Shown here piece by piece: positions 18,017 to 26,353 of a stretch of DNA of 64,000 nt. The notes below the pieces were generated by a model that worked only from the letters and a program-made list of their open reading frames with translations, ran no database searches and was not told the DNA's origin. Both the position numbers and the translations under genes were made by a program. Each line of letters begins with the position of its first letter. Position 1 is the stretch's first letter. This DNA comes from Oxalobacteraceae bacterium (GTDB taxonomy: Bacteria > Pseudomonadota > Gammaproteobacteria > Burkholderiales > Burkholderiaceae_D). Where the stretch lies: NCBI GenBank assembly GCA_013284265.1, contig JABTBR010000014.1:1-64000 (forward strand), read 5' to 3'.

Positions 18017-19357
18017 ATGGTGGTCTCGAAGAGGATTCCTGTGTTGATGGTTGATGACCGCCCGGAGAACCTGACGGCGCTGGCCGCGCTATTGTCCGAC
18101 ATGGAACTGGACCTGGAGCTGGTGTCGGCCAGTTCCGGCAATGAAGCGCTGCGCCAGACCCTGAAAGGCGATTTCGCGCTGGTGCTGCTGGACGTGCAGA
18201 TGCCCCAGATGGACGGCCTGGAAACGGCGGCCCTGCTGCGCGCCAATCCCAAGACGCGCCACCTGCCCATCATGTTCGTCACCGCCGGCATGCAGGATAA
18301 CCACCATCTGTTCAAGGGCTACGAGTCGGGCGCGGTCGATTACCTGGTCAAGCCGATCGAGCCGCTGGTGCTGCGCAGCAAGGTGCGGGTGTTCTGCGAG
18401 CTGTATGCGCAGCGGCGCGAAATCGAATTCCACAAAACCCATCTGGAAACCACGGTGGCCGAGCGCACGGCGGAGCTGACCGCGCTGACCGGCCGCCTGC
18501 GCGAGGAATGCGGCGCGCGCGCCGCCAGCGAGGAAGCCCAGCGCCAGCTCAATGAACAGCTGGAACAGCGGGTCGATGCGCGCACCGATGAGCTGCGCCG
18601 GGCCATGGACCAGATCATCGAATCGGAAAAGCTCGCTTCGCTGGGCGGCATCGTGGCCGGCGTGGCGCACGAATTGAATACGCCGATCGGCAACATCATC
18701 ATGATGTCCTCGGCGCTGGGCGACCGCATGGGCGAGCTGGCCAAGGCGGTGCGCGAGGGCACGCTGACCAAGAGCGCGCTGTTCGCGGCGGTCGACGATT
18801 GCCTCAGCGCCACCCGCATCCTCACCCATAGCGCCAGCCGCGCCGGCGAGATGATCGACAGCTTCAAGCAGGTGGCGGTGGACCAGACCAGCAAGCGGCG
18901 CCGCCAGTTCGACCTGCGCGAGACCGTGCATGACATCCTGCATACGCTGGGCGTGGTGATGCGCCATGCCAAGGTCAGCCACGAACTGCGCATCGCCCAG
19001 GGCATACGGATGGATGGCTGTCCCGGCGACCTGGAGCAGATCCTCAGCAATCTGGTGATGAACTCGATCCGCCACGGCTTTGGCGACAGCGGCGGCCGCA
19101 TCGTCATCGATGCGCAGCGCGCCGGCGACAAGGTGGAAATCGTCTACCAGGACAATGGTGTGGGCATCCCGCCCGAGCTGCACGCCAAGGTGTTCGAGCC
19201 GTTTTACACGACCAAGCTGGGGCAGGGCGGGTCCGGGCTGGGCATGTTCATCGTGCGCAATCTGGCGCACGGGGTGCTCAAGGGCGATATCCGCCTCGAC
19301 AGCGCCTGTGGCCAGGGCGTGAAATTTACGCTGACCTTGCCGCTGGTGACGCCGTAA
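18017..19357 (+). CDS. Response-regulator/histidine-kinase fusion
   Basis: A soluble protein of 446 residues. An N-terminal receiver (VLMVDDRPENL, phospho-acceptor Asp in LLDVQMPQMDG, LVKPIEP) is followed by a coiled coil and a kinase core: HisKA with AGVAHELNTPIGN, then HATPase with NLVMNSIRHG, DNGVGIPP and QGGSGLGMF. It lies 121 bases after the large hybrid kinase on the same strand and may act as its relay partner. Its kinase core resembles that encoded at 9668-11854. Confidence 0.9.
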   Translation: MVVSKRIPVLMVDDRPENLTALAALLSDMELDLELVSASSGNEALRQTLKGDFALVLLDVQMPQMDGLETAALLRANPKTRHLPIMFVTAGMQDNHHLFKGYESGAVDYLVKPIEPLVLRSKVRVFCELYAQRREIEFHKTHLETTVAERTAELTALTGRLREECGARAASEEAQRQLNEQLEQRVDARTDELRRAMDQIIESEKLASLGGIVAGVAHELNTPIGNIIMMSSALGDRMGELAKAVREGTLTKSALFAAVDDCLSATRILTHSASRAGEMIDSFKQVAVDQTSKRRRQFDLRETVHDILHTLGVVMRHAKVSHELRIAQGIRMDGCPGDLEQILSNLVMNSIRHGFGDSGGRIVIDAQRAGDKVEIVYQDNGVGIPPELHAKVFEPFYTTKLGQGGSGLGMFIVRNLAHGVLKGDIRLDSACGQGVKFTLTLPLVTP

Positions 19358-19400
19358 GCGCGGGCTCAGCGCTCATCGTTCAGCGTTCATCGTTCAGCGC

Positions 19401-20330
19401 TCAAATATCGAACAGCGGGGTGTAGGTGCTTGGCGGGGTTTTCTTGCAGCTGAGCCGGTAGGCCGACGGGGTCATGCCGCTCAGGCGCTTGAATTGCTTG
19501 GCGAACTGGATGGGGTCGCCGAATCCCGTCATGAAAGCCACGTCCTGAATCGAGGTATGGTCGGCCGCCAGGCACAGGCGGGCGAATTCGATGCGCTTGC
19601 GCAGCACATAGTTATACGGCGACATGCCGGTGGCGCCCTTGAACACGCGGCAGAAATGGTATTCGCTCAGGCCGACCTGGTGGGCCAGCTCGGCCAGGCT
19701 GATCGGATGGCTGAGTGTCGATTCGATGTACTGGTCGAGCCAGCGCAGCTTGGCCGGACTGAGGGCCGGCAGCCGGCCCGATTTGCTCTTCGGATAGCGG
19801 TGGCGGGTGACGATATGGGCCGCCAACACCTTGGCATAGGTCTGGGCGAACAGCGCGCCGTGCGGATTGCCATCGGCCAGTTCGCGGTCCAGTGCTTCGG
19901 CCGCCGCCAGCACGAAGGGGTCTTCATTGTCGGCGAAGGCGGGCACGCCGCGGAACTGGTCTACGCCCAGCTCGCCGGCGACTTGATCGATGGTCTCGCT
20001 GGGCAAGGTCAACAGCAGCAGCCCGCCCAGCGGCGTCAGGTAGCGCACCCGGTGCATGCAGCCATTGGGAATATAGGCGACGGCGCCGCGGCGCTGGATT
20101 TCCAGCTGGGTCTTGCCGTCGAGCCGGCGCTCGGCGCGCGACATGGGATTGAGCTTGACCATCAGGTAGTGGCCATCCATGACATGCTCGACGGTCTCGA
20201 AACTGTCGCCTTCCCGATGCTCGAAATAGAGCGCGTCCCAGCCATATTCGGCACTGCTGCGTACCGTGCCTTCGCCCAATATGACTTCGCGCGCCGCCGG
20301 GTTGTTGAAATCCAGGCGCATCAGCTCCAC
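19401..20330 (-). CDS. AraC-family transcriptional regulator
   Basis: A protein of 309 residues. The N-terminal 150 residues resemble a cupin-like ligand domain; residues 200-300 carry two helix-turn-helix motifs with the AraC signature (LAELAHQVGLSEYHFCRVFK and DVAFMTGFGDPIQFAKQFKR). GTG at 20330 is chosen because GGAGGAA lies seven bases upstream; a GTG at 20345 would place that site inside the gene, and an ATG at 20321 is possible. It follows the end of the biosynthetic cluster on the same strand and is a candidate regulator of it, but no site is visible. Confidence 0.87.
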   Translation of the reverse strand: MELMRLDFNNPAAREVILGEGTVRSSAEYGWDALYFEHREGDSFETVEHVMDGHYLMVKLNPMSRAERRLDGKTQLEIQRRGAVAYIPNGCMHRVRYLTPLGGLLLLTLPSETIDQVAGELGVDQFRGVPAFADNEDPFVLAAAEALDRELADGNPHGALFAQTYAKVLAAHIVTRHRYPKSKSGRLPALSPAKLRWLDQYIESTLSHPISLAELAHQVGLSEYHFCRVFKGATGMSPYNYVLRKRIEFARLCLAADHTSIQDVAFMTGFGDPIQFAKQFKRLSGMTPSAYRLSCKKTPPSTYTPLFDI

Positions 20331-20542
20331 GAGTGTTCCTCCCACGGCAGTGTGTTGGACGGCGGTGTTCCGCCTATTATTTACTCCTTGGCATGCAGTC
20401 TTGCGCGCGGCGCCGAGGCCGTTCGCTGCCCTGTTAACAGTCTTGCCAATTAAAAAATAATAGCATAAAAAAAACTATGCCGACGCAGGCATTGTCATTT
20501 TTCGCATATCCATACGCGCTGGGCGTCTATCGGCGTCCCGGC

Positions 20543-21811
20543 CTAGGCCACCCGCCGCCAGGGCTTGAAACTGAGCCATAGCAACAGTCCCGGCAGCTGC
20601 AAGGCGACGATGATGCCGAAGGCATACTGGTAGGCCTGGGCCGGATAAGCGCCATGCTGCTGGGGCCACTGGTTGATGATGCCCCCCATGCCCCACTGCA
20701 CCACAAACGCCAGTAAAAACACCAGCAGATTGAAGGAGGTGCTGACCCGTCCGGTCAGATGCGCCGGCACGCTCTGCGCCACGATGGCGTAATTCATCGT
20801 CGTGGCCGTGCCGAAGAAACTGAAACCGGCCGCGATCACATAGGGATTCAGGCCGGTAGCTCCCACCATCAGCATCTGCACCAGCACGAACAGCCAGATG
20901 CCGCCGCCGCACACCAGCAGGGGCTTGACGCCGAACTGGCGCAGGTAGTCGATCAGCCAGCCGAAGAACAGCGAACCGGCCACCATCGCCATGGCGCCCA
21001 CCAGCAGCACATTGGCCACCTCGGCCCGGCCCAGCTGGGCCATGTCGCGCAGCCAGGCGCCCATCCACAGGCTCTGTACCGCCATATAGGTCGCGTGGGC
21101 GACGATCGAGTACAGGGCCAGGCGCCAGAACGACCAGGAGGTATACAGGCCCTTGACGGCGGCCGCCATGTCGGCCAGCCGGCTATTCTGTTTACTGCGA
21201 TGTTCCGGCACCACGAAGAAGATCGCCGCGCTGACCAGCACGGTGCCGATGGCCAGCGCCGTGAAGGCGCCGCGCCACTGGGTATAGTGCAGCGCCGCCT
21301 GCAGCGGCGCGGTCGAGGCCATCGCACCCATGCCGCCCACCGACAGCAGCAGGGCGGTGGCCAGCGGCAGGCGCTCCGGTGGCAGCCACAGCGAACAGGC
21401 CTTGATGGCCGCCATCAGCGAACCGGCCACGCCCAGTCCGATCATGCCGCGCGCGAGCACCAGTTCGGCTACGCTGTGCGCCTGCGCGAACAGCAGGGCG
21501 CCGGCCGCGGCCACCAGCAGCATCGGCGCCTGCACCCGGCGCGGGCCGTAGCGGTCGAGCGCCACACCGATCGGCAGCTGGGCCGCCGCGAAGGTCAGGA
21601 AGTAGGCGCTGGTGAGCAGGCCGATGCTGTCGGCCGCCAGGCCCAGGTCGCGCGCCAGGTCGGGATAGACCACGGCATTGATGACGCGGTACAGATAGGA
21701 GACAAAATGCGCCAGCGCAAAAGGCAATAGCACCTTGCCCAGTAGCGCCGCGAAGCTGGCGCCTTTTCCGCCGGCGTCCGCCTGTGTCCCTGCCGTGTGC
21801 GTGTTGTCCAT
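20543..21811 (-). CDS. MFS transporter (probable exporter of the cluster product)
   Basis: A 422-residue protein with about 12 membrane segments and major-facilitator motifs (VALDRYGPRRVQAP between helices 2 and 3; ARGMIGLGVAGSL). It starts at ATG 21811; frames upstream have no membrane features. It begins 95 bases after the LanB-like gene and is the last gene of the cluster, so export of the mature small molecule, or uptake of a precursor, is inferred. Confidence 0.85.
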   Translation of the reverse strand: MDNTHTAGTQADAGGKGASFAALLGKVLLPFALAHFVSYLYRVINAVVYPDLARDLGLAADSIGLLTSAYFLTFAAAQLPIGVALDRYGPRRVQAPMLLVAAAGALLFAQAHSVAELVLARGMIGLGVAGSLMAAIKACSLWLPPERLPLATALLLSVGGMGAMASTAPLQAALHYTQWRGAFTALAIGTVLVSAAIFFVVPEHRSKQNSRLADMAAAVKGLYTSWSFWRLALYSIVAHATYMAVQSLWMGAWLRDMAQLGRAEVANVLLVGAMAMVAGSLFFGWLIDYLRQFGVKPLLVCGGGIWLFVLVQMLMVGATGLNPYVIAAGFSFFGTATTMNYAIVAQSVPAHLTGRVSTSFNLLVFLLAFVVQWGMGGIINQWPQQHGAYPAQAYQYAFGIIVALQLPGLLLWLSFKPWRRVA

Positions 21812-21906
21812 GATGTCCCCTTCGATTGACGATGTTGCCTTGGTGTTGCCTTGATGTTGCCTGCCTTGCGCATATTGCTGAACTTGCCTTTGCGGCGGAA
21901 GCAGGC

Positions 21907-24348
21907 TTATGAATCGGCCGCGCCGGCGTAGGAGGTGCGGAACTCGCTGCAATAGCGGCCGCGGCCATCGGCCAGCCACAGTTCCTCGGGTGCGGGGCGC
22001 ATTTCGGAAAAGCGCATCGCCTCCTTCTTCTTGGCCAGGCCGGCCAGCAGGTCCAGCGCCAGCGGATTGCAGAAATCGACGTAGATCGGCTTGGGTTCGC
22101 TGTCGCACTTGACGAACACATGGCGCGGCAAGCCCTGCTGTTCGCCCCAGCGCCGCCAGGCCAGGTAGCTGTCCAGCTGCTCGCCCGGCTCGGCGCCGGC
22201 CGGCAGATGCTGGCCGTCGATCAGCCAGCTGCGGCGCTTGAGTATCATGCGGCCCAGCAGCAGCCGGCGCGGCTCGCTCTGGCCTATCAGCTCACCGGCC
22301 AGCGCGAAGCAGATCCGGTGCATATCGCTGGGCATGACCGTCAGCAGGTCCTGTTCGGCGCCGTCCTTGCCGTCGCGGTAGCTCAGCACGCCGTCGCGCA
22401 GCAGCACCACGCCGCGCCCGGAGCGCAGCGCGCGGCCGCCGCCGGCCGGCGTTCCGCCCTTGGGCAGCAGCACCCGCGTCAGGGCCGGCACGTCCAGCCA
22501 GTCGATGTGCGAGCGCTGGTAGGTTTCCGGCGTATCGGCCACCACCAGCGTGCGCGGCGCCAGCAGGGCCTGCACCTCGCCGCGGATTTCCTCGGCGTAG
22601 GGGCAGAAGGGCTGGGCCACCGGCTGCGACACGGTATGCACGGCAGGATGTACTTCGCCGATGATGAGACGGTAGTCGCCCGCCTCGATGGCCGCCAGGT
22701 CGCGCGCGGCCAGCATGAAGTCGGGCGAATGGATGTGCTTGCCCAGCACGCGGAAGCCGGCCGCGCGCGGTTCGCGCTGGTGCAGGAAGCGCAGCAGCTG
22801 GCCGATTGCGGCCGGATCGAGCGGGACCTCGGCGTCATCCTGGAACGGGGCCACGGTCTGGCTCCAGCCCTGGCGCAAGATCTCCCTGACCTCGGCCAGT
22901 ACCCGTTCACGGCAGTCGCGCTGGCCCAGGCCGGAGACGAAGCGCAGGAAGTCGACGCCGGCCTGCCGGTCCTGCGGCACCAGCTGCCAGTAATCGAGGT
23001 AGTGATCGTGCAGGCGCACGGCCACCGCGCCGACCAGCCAGTCGTACAGGCGCATCACCGGTTCCAGTTCGGCCTTCAGGCTGGCGGCCAGCTGGCCGCC
23101 CAGTTCCACCCGCAGATTGCGCGAGCAATCCTCGTACAGGGGGAAACGGCCGACATACATCTTCCCCTGGGCGCGCGCCAGGTCCACGCCGGCGTCGGCC
23201 AGCAGCACGCGGATCGCATCGAGCGCGGCGGCGCGGGCATCCAGGCCGCCTTCGGCGAAGGCCAGGCGCTGGGCTTCCAGCGCGGCGAGCAGTTCCAGCC
23301 AGGGCCGGCGCGCGGCGCCAGCGACGGCCAGCGCATCGAGTTCGCGCCGCAACTGCCCCAGCGGCTGGGCGCTGCCGGGCGCGACGTCGAAGCCGGCCAC
23401 CAGCACGGTCTTGGCCAGTAAAAAGTCCAGCAATGCTTCCATCGTCTTCCGGTCGAAACCCTGGTCGCGCAGGCGCGCCAGCAAGTCCGCGCGCGCCAGC
23501 CGCTCCTGTGGTGCGGCGGCCAGGGTGTCGAACATCGCCAGGCCCAGCGGATCGAGCCTGCGCGTCTTGCCGGCGGGGTAGTGGAGCACGCCCTGCTCGA
23601 CGTGGCAGCCGGCGCTGAGCGTAATGGGCATGCCGGCGCTCAGGGCCGGATCGGCCGCCATTGCCTGCGCCAGGCGCAGCACGACCCAGTGTTCGAAGAA
23701 GGTCTTGCGCTGGGCCAGCCAGGACGGCCCGCCCAGCTCCACGCTGATCGCGGGACGCTCGGCGGCGCCGAATCTGCCCCAGGCGATGGGGCCGAAGAAA
23801 CTGGAGGTATCGTTTTTCGAACACAGGCGTTGCGCATAGTTCCAGCCCAGGCGCAGGCGCTGGCGGGTGCGGCTGTCGATCTGATCGGCGCCGCGTTCGA
23901 GCAGCGCGTCTATCCTTTCGAGCGCGTCGGGATTCGACAGGAACAGCGCTTCGCGCGCCTCGGGCGTGGCCAGGAAGTCCAGCAACTGGCGGCGGCCCTG
24001 GCGCGTCTCTTGCTGGAACATCTCATCGAGACCATGCTTGCATTGCGCCGCCTGTTGCATGGCCTGGGCGCGCGCATCGAGCAGCGTGGCGCCGGCGGCG
24101 CGCAGCGGCTCGGCCAGCTCGCTGGCCTTGAGCGGGGCGCCCTCGCGGAACTTGCGTTCCAGCTTGGGCAGCGACTCGGGCGCCTGCGCGCGCGCCGCGG
24201 CGATCAGCGCCGTTTCGGCGGCCGCGCTTGCCGCCAGCTGGCTTTCGTAATGGCGCAGCGGCTCCGATCGCACCAGCACGCCGAGATGGTCGAGCCGCTC
24301 GAACGGAAAGCCGGCCGAACGCATCCAGAAATAGGAAGACCAAGTCAT
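21907..24348 (-). CDS. LanB-like peptide aminoacyl-tRNA ligase (PEARL-type)
   Basis: An 813-residue protein of the lantibiotic dehydratase N-terminal family: NDTSSFFGPIAWGRF, GKMYVGRFPLYEDCSRNLRVE and the late RHVFVKCDSEPKPIYVDFCN match conserved LanB blocks. Full LanB proteins are about 1000 residues; this one ends shortly after the last block and has no SpaB_C elimination domain. Such short LanB proteins use aminoacyl-tRNA and ATP to add an amino acid to the C-terminus of a precursor peptide. The adjacent DUF692 pair suggests Cys, but the amino acid cannot be read from sequence. Start ATG 24348, three bases after the upstream stop. Confidence 0.82.
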   Translation of the reverse strand: MTWSSYFWMRSAGFPFERLDHLGVLVRSEPLRHYESQLAASAAAETALIAAARAQAPESLPKLERKFREGAPLKASELAEPLRAAGATLLDARAQAMQQAAQCKHGLDEMFQQETRQGRRQLLDFLATPEAREALFLSNPDALERIDALLERGADQIDSRTRQRLRLGWNYAQRLCSKNDTSSFFGPIAWGRFGAAERPAISVELGGPSWLAQRKTFFEHWVVLRLAQAMAADPALSAGMPITLSAGCHVEQGVLHYPAGKTRRLDPLGLAMFDTLAAAPQERLARADLLARLRDQGFDRKTMEALLDFLLAKTVLVAGFDVAPGSAQPLGQLRRELDALAVAGAARRPWLELLAALEAQRLAFAEGGLDARAAALDAIRVLLADAGVDLARAQGKMYVGRFPLYEDCSRNLRVELGGQLAASLKAELEPVMRLYDWLVGAVAVRLHDHYLDYWQLVPQDRQAGVDFLRFVSGLGQRDCRERVLAEVREILRQGWSQTVAPFQDDAEVPLDPAAIGQLLRFLHQREPRAAGFRVLGKHIHSPDFMLAARDLAAIEAGDYRLIIGEVHPAVHTVSQPVAQPFCPYAEEIRGEVQALLAPRTLVVADTPETYQRSHIDWLDVPALTRVLLPKGGTPAGGGRALRSGRGVVLLRDGVLSYRDGKDGAEQDLLTVMPSDMHRICFALAGELIGQSEPRRLLLGRMILKRRSWLIDGQHLPAGAEPGEQLDSYLAWRRWGEQQGLPRHVFVKCDSEPKPIYVDFCNPLALDLLAGLAKKKEAMRFSEMRPAPEELWLADGRGRYCSEFRTSYAGAADS

Positions 24349-24351
24349 GCC

Positions 24352-25182
24352 TTAGCCCTCCCAGCCGGCGTGGACGGCACGGTAGCCGGTCAGCGCCTTC
24401 AGGCAAGCCTGATCCTGGCCGGTCTGTTCGGCATGGCCCAGCGCGGCCAGCGCGCCGGGCAGGGCCGCGAGCTTAATGGGATGCTGCAGCGCCTGATAGA
24501 TTTCCAGCGCGCGCGGCGGCAGCAGGGCGAACTTGAGCGCCTGCGCCGGGTCGGGCAGATAGACCAGATAATGTTCGACGCCGGCCGCCAGATCGCCCTT
24601 GCCCAGTTGTTTCTTGTCGCGCATCCAGGCCGACAGGCGCGCCTCGCTACGGTAGCAGGCCGCCCAGGGCGTGCGCGCCAGGATGGCCGGCGCCGGCGCG
24701 GTGGCGGCGCCGCCGTCGGCCAGGCTGAGCAGCAGTTCCACGCCCGTGCGTTCCAGGCCGATCAGGTCGCGCAAGCCCTCGGGCGCCGCAGTCGCCGGGT
24801 GTTCGGACAGGAAGCGCAGCGCGTCCCGGCAATAGCCGTAGACCCGGGGACCATAATCCTTCCAGCCATGCTGGTCGAGGAATTGCTCGCCCAGTTCGCG
24901 CAGCTCCAGTCCCTTGGCCAGCAGGGCGCGCAAGACCATGGGCGCCCCCGTTTCCAGCGCGTTCAGGAAGGAATTGGCCAGCCGGTAGCGGTAATTGACC
25001 ACGAACCATTGGGCTTGCTCGGCCTGCGCGCCATAGGCCAGCGCCGCCGCGCGCGCCTCGCCGTCCAGGCCGAAGCGTTCCAGCCCGGCGCCGTCCGCCG
25101 CGGGCGCCTTGAAGACGGCCTGCTGCAAGGCCGGCTCGCGCATGATGCGGCGCCAGGTGTGCCAGACGATTTCCGGATTCAT
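24352..25182 (-). CDS. Partner protein of the DUF692/MNIO enzyme (TglI-like by position)
   Basis: A mostly helical protein of 276 residues, without membrane segments. Not recognised with certainty. Its ATG overlaps the DUF692 stop by four bases (ATGA), the usual arrangement for the obligate partner that binds the precursor and delivers it to the iron enzyme (TglI, or DUF2063 proteins such as MbnC). Motifs visible are WRRIMREPALQQAVF near the N-terminus and FLDQHGWKDYGPRVYGYCRDAL. The function as substrate-recruiting partner is inferred from context. Confidence 0.65.
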   Translation of the reverse strand: MNPEIVWHTWRRIMREPALQQAVFKAPAADGAGLERFGLDGEARAAALAYGAQAEQAQWFVVNYRYRLANSFLNALETGAPMVLRALLAKGLELRELGEQFLDQHGWKDYGPRVYGYCRDALRFLSEHPATAAPEGLRDLIGLERTGVELLLSLADGGAATAPAPAILARTPWAACYRSEARLSAWMRDKKQLGKGDLAAGVEHYLVYLPDPAQALKFALLPPRALEIYQALQHPIKLAALPGALAALGHAEQTGQDQACLKALTGYRAVHAGWEG

Positions 25183-26111
25183 GCGGCCTCCCGCGCCGGC
25201 GCGAGGGCGCCGTAGTGGCGCCGCCAGATGGCCCTGGCCTGTTCGAGATCGCGCCGTATCATGTCGCCGTCGCCGCCGCCGCCCAGCACGCGGGTGTCGG
25301 GATGGTGGGCCTGGCCCTGGTATTCCAGCGTGATGGCCGAGGGCTGGGTGCGCGACAGCAGTTCCTCGTACAGCTCCCACACCTGGGGCGGGATCGGCGA
25401 GTCGTGCCAGTCGTGGTACACGCCGGCGTGCCAGCTGCCGCCGGCCAGGTGCACCGCCAGCACGCGGTCGAGCGGAATGGTGTCCATATAGTTTTTCAGG
25501 TCGAAGCCGGGCAGGTTGAGCGAGTTGGTGTAAATATTGTGCAGGTCCAGGTGCAGCCAGGTGCCGGCCCGCTCGACCAGCCTGGCCATGAATTCGGCCT
25601 CGCGCATTTCGGCGCCCGGGCAGGGCAGGTAGTAGGCCGCGTTCTCATGGGCCAGCGGCATGCTGTAGATGGCTTGCAGGCGCGCCGCGCGCGCGGCGCA
25701 GCGTTCCACTTCGGCGTGCGAGAATTGCAGCGGGCTGCTCCAGATGTCGAGCCAGGATTCGTCGCCATAGAAGCAGTGGTCGGCCACCCAGGGACTGTCT
25801 ATCATCTGCGCCAGCGCCACATGGCGGCGCACGGCGGCGCTGTCTTCCAGCGGCGAGAAGCCGAATTCGCAGCCGTAGTTCGAGTGCGCCAGCAGCGGGC
25901 ATTTCTCGCGCAGGCGCTCCAGCATTTTTTTCGAGGCCGGCTTGATGATGTGCGGGCCGTCCAGCGGCGCCATGACGTTGTCGAGCAAGACCTCGAAAAA
26001 ATCCACCTCCAGCTCTTCGAAGGGGAACCAGTCGAGGATCTCCGGGTTGTATTGAATCCCGACCCCGAGCGGCGCCGGTTTGCGGAACGCTGCCGCTGGC
26101 ATGTTAGTCAT
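25179..26111 (-). CDS. DUF692/MNIO multinuclear iron-dependent oxidative enzyme
   Basis: A 310-residue TIM-barrel enzyme. Conserved metal-ligand blocks are in order: DFFEVLLDN, LAHSNYGCEFG, WVADHCFYG, LAHENAAYYLP, HLDLHNIYTNSLN, AVHLAGGSWHAG, HDSPIPPQVWELYEEL and TLEYQGQ. Members (MbnB, TglH, ChrH) use two or three irons and oxygen to rearrange cysteines of ribosomal peptides; TglH with TglI removes the cysteine beta-carbon. ATG 26111 follows GAGG and lies seven bases after the precursor stop; a second ATG at 26102 is possible. The open frame upstream overlaps the precursor and is rejected as coding. Confidence 0.9.
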   Translation of the reverse strand: MTNMPAAAFRKPAPLGVGIQYNPEILDWFPFEELEVDFFEVLLDNVMAPLDGPHIIKPASKKMLERLREKCPLLAHSNYGCEFGFSPLEDSAAVRRHVALAQMIDSPWVADHCFYGDESWLDIWSSPLQFSHAEVERCAARAARLQAIYSMPLAHENAAYYLPCPGAEMREAEFMARLVERAGTWLHLDLHNIYTNSLNLPGFDLKNYMDTIPLDRVLAVHLAGGSWHAGVYHDWHDSPIPPQVWELYEELLSRTQPSAITLEYQGQAHHPDTRVLGGGGDGDMIRRDLEQARAIWRRHYGALAPAREAA

Positions 26112-26118
26112 GGTGGCC

Positions 26119-26310
26119 TCAGGCGAACACTTTGCTTTCGATGACTTCGATATCGTCCAGGTCGAACTCCTCGAAGCCGGCCGGCTCGGCCGGCTCGGCC
26201 GTTTTGGCCACGGCTGGTTGCTCCTTGGGCTGCTTGGCATGATCGCCAGCGTTTGCGTTGGCGCTGGTATCGGCGCTGGTCGTTGTATTCTGGTGTAGAT
26301 CCTGGTTCAT
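26119..26310 (-). CDS. Precursor (carrier) peptide
   Basis: A 63-residue acidic peptide with an Asn/Thr/Ala/Pro-rich N-terminal half and the C-terminal block FEEFDLDDIEVIESKVFA. It lies directly before the DUF692 gene (seven bases), the usual place for a precursor. It contains no Cys at all and only one Ser near the end, so it offers no substrate for lanthionine formation or for DUF692 chemistry on its own residues. This is expected of a scaffold to whose C-terminal Ala an amino acid is added by the ligase. GGAGCG precedes the ATG. Confidence 0.8.
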   Translation of the reverse strand: MNQDLHQNTTTSADTSANANAGDHAKQPKEQPAVAKTAEPAEPAGFEEFDLDDIEVIESKVFA

Positions 26311-26353
26311 GGCACGCTCCTAAAAGATGAATGAAGAAAAAAATACGCCGGCT

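Noticed and set aside
21907..24348. Lanthipeptide cluster
   Set aside because: No LanC, no elimination domain in the LanB-like protein, and the precursor has no Cys and hardly any Ser or Thr in its C-terminal part.
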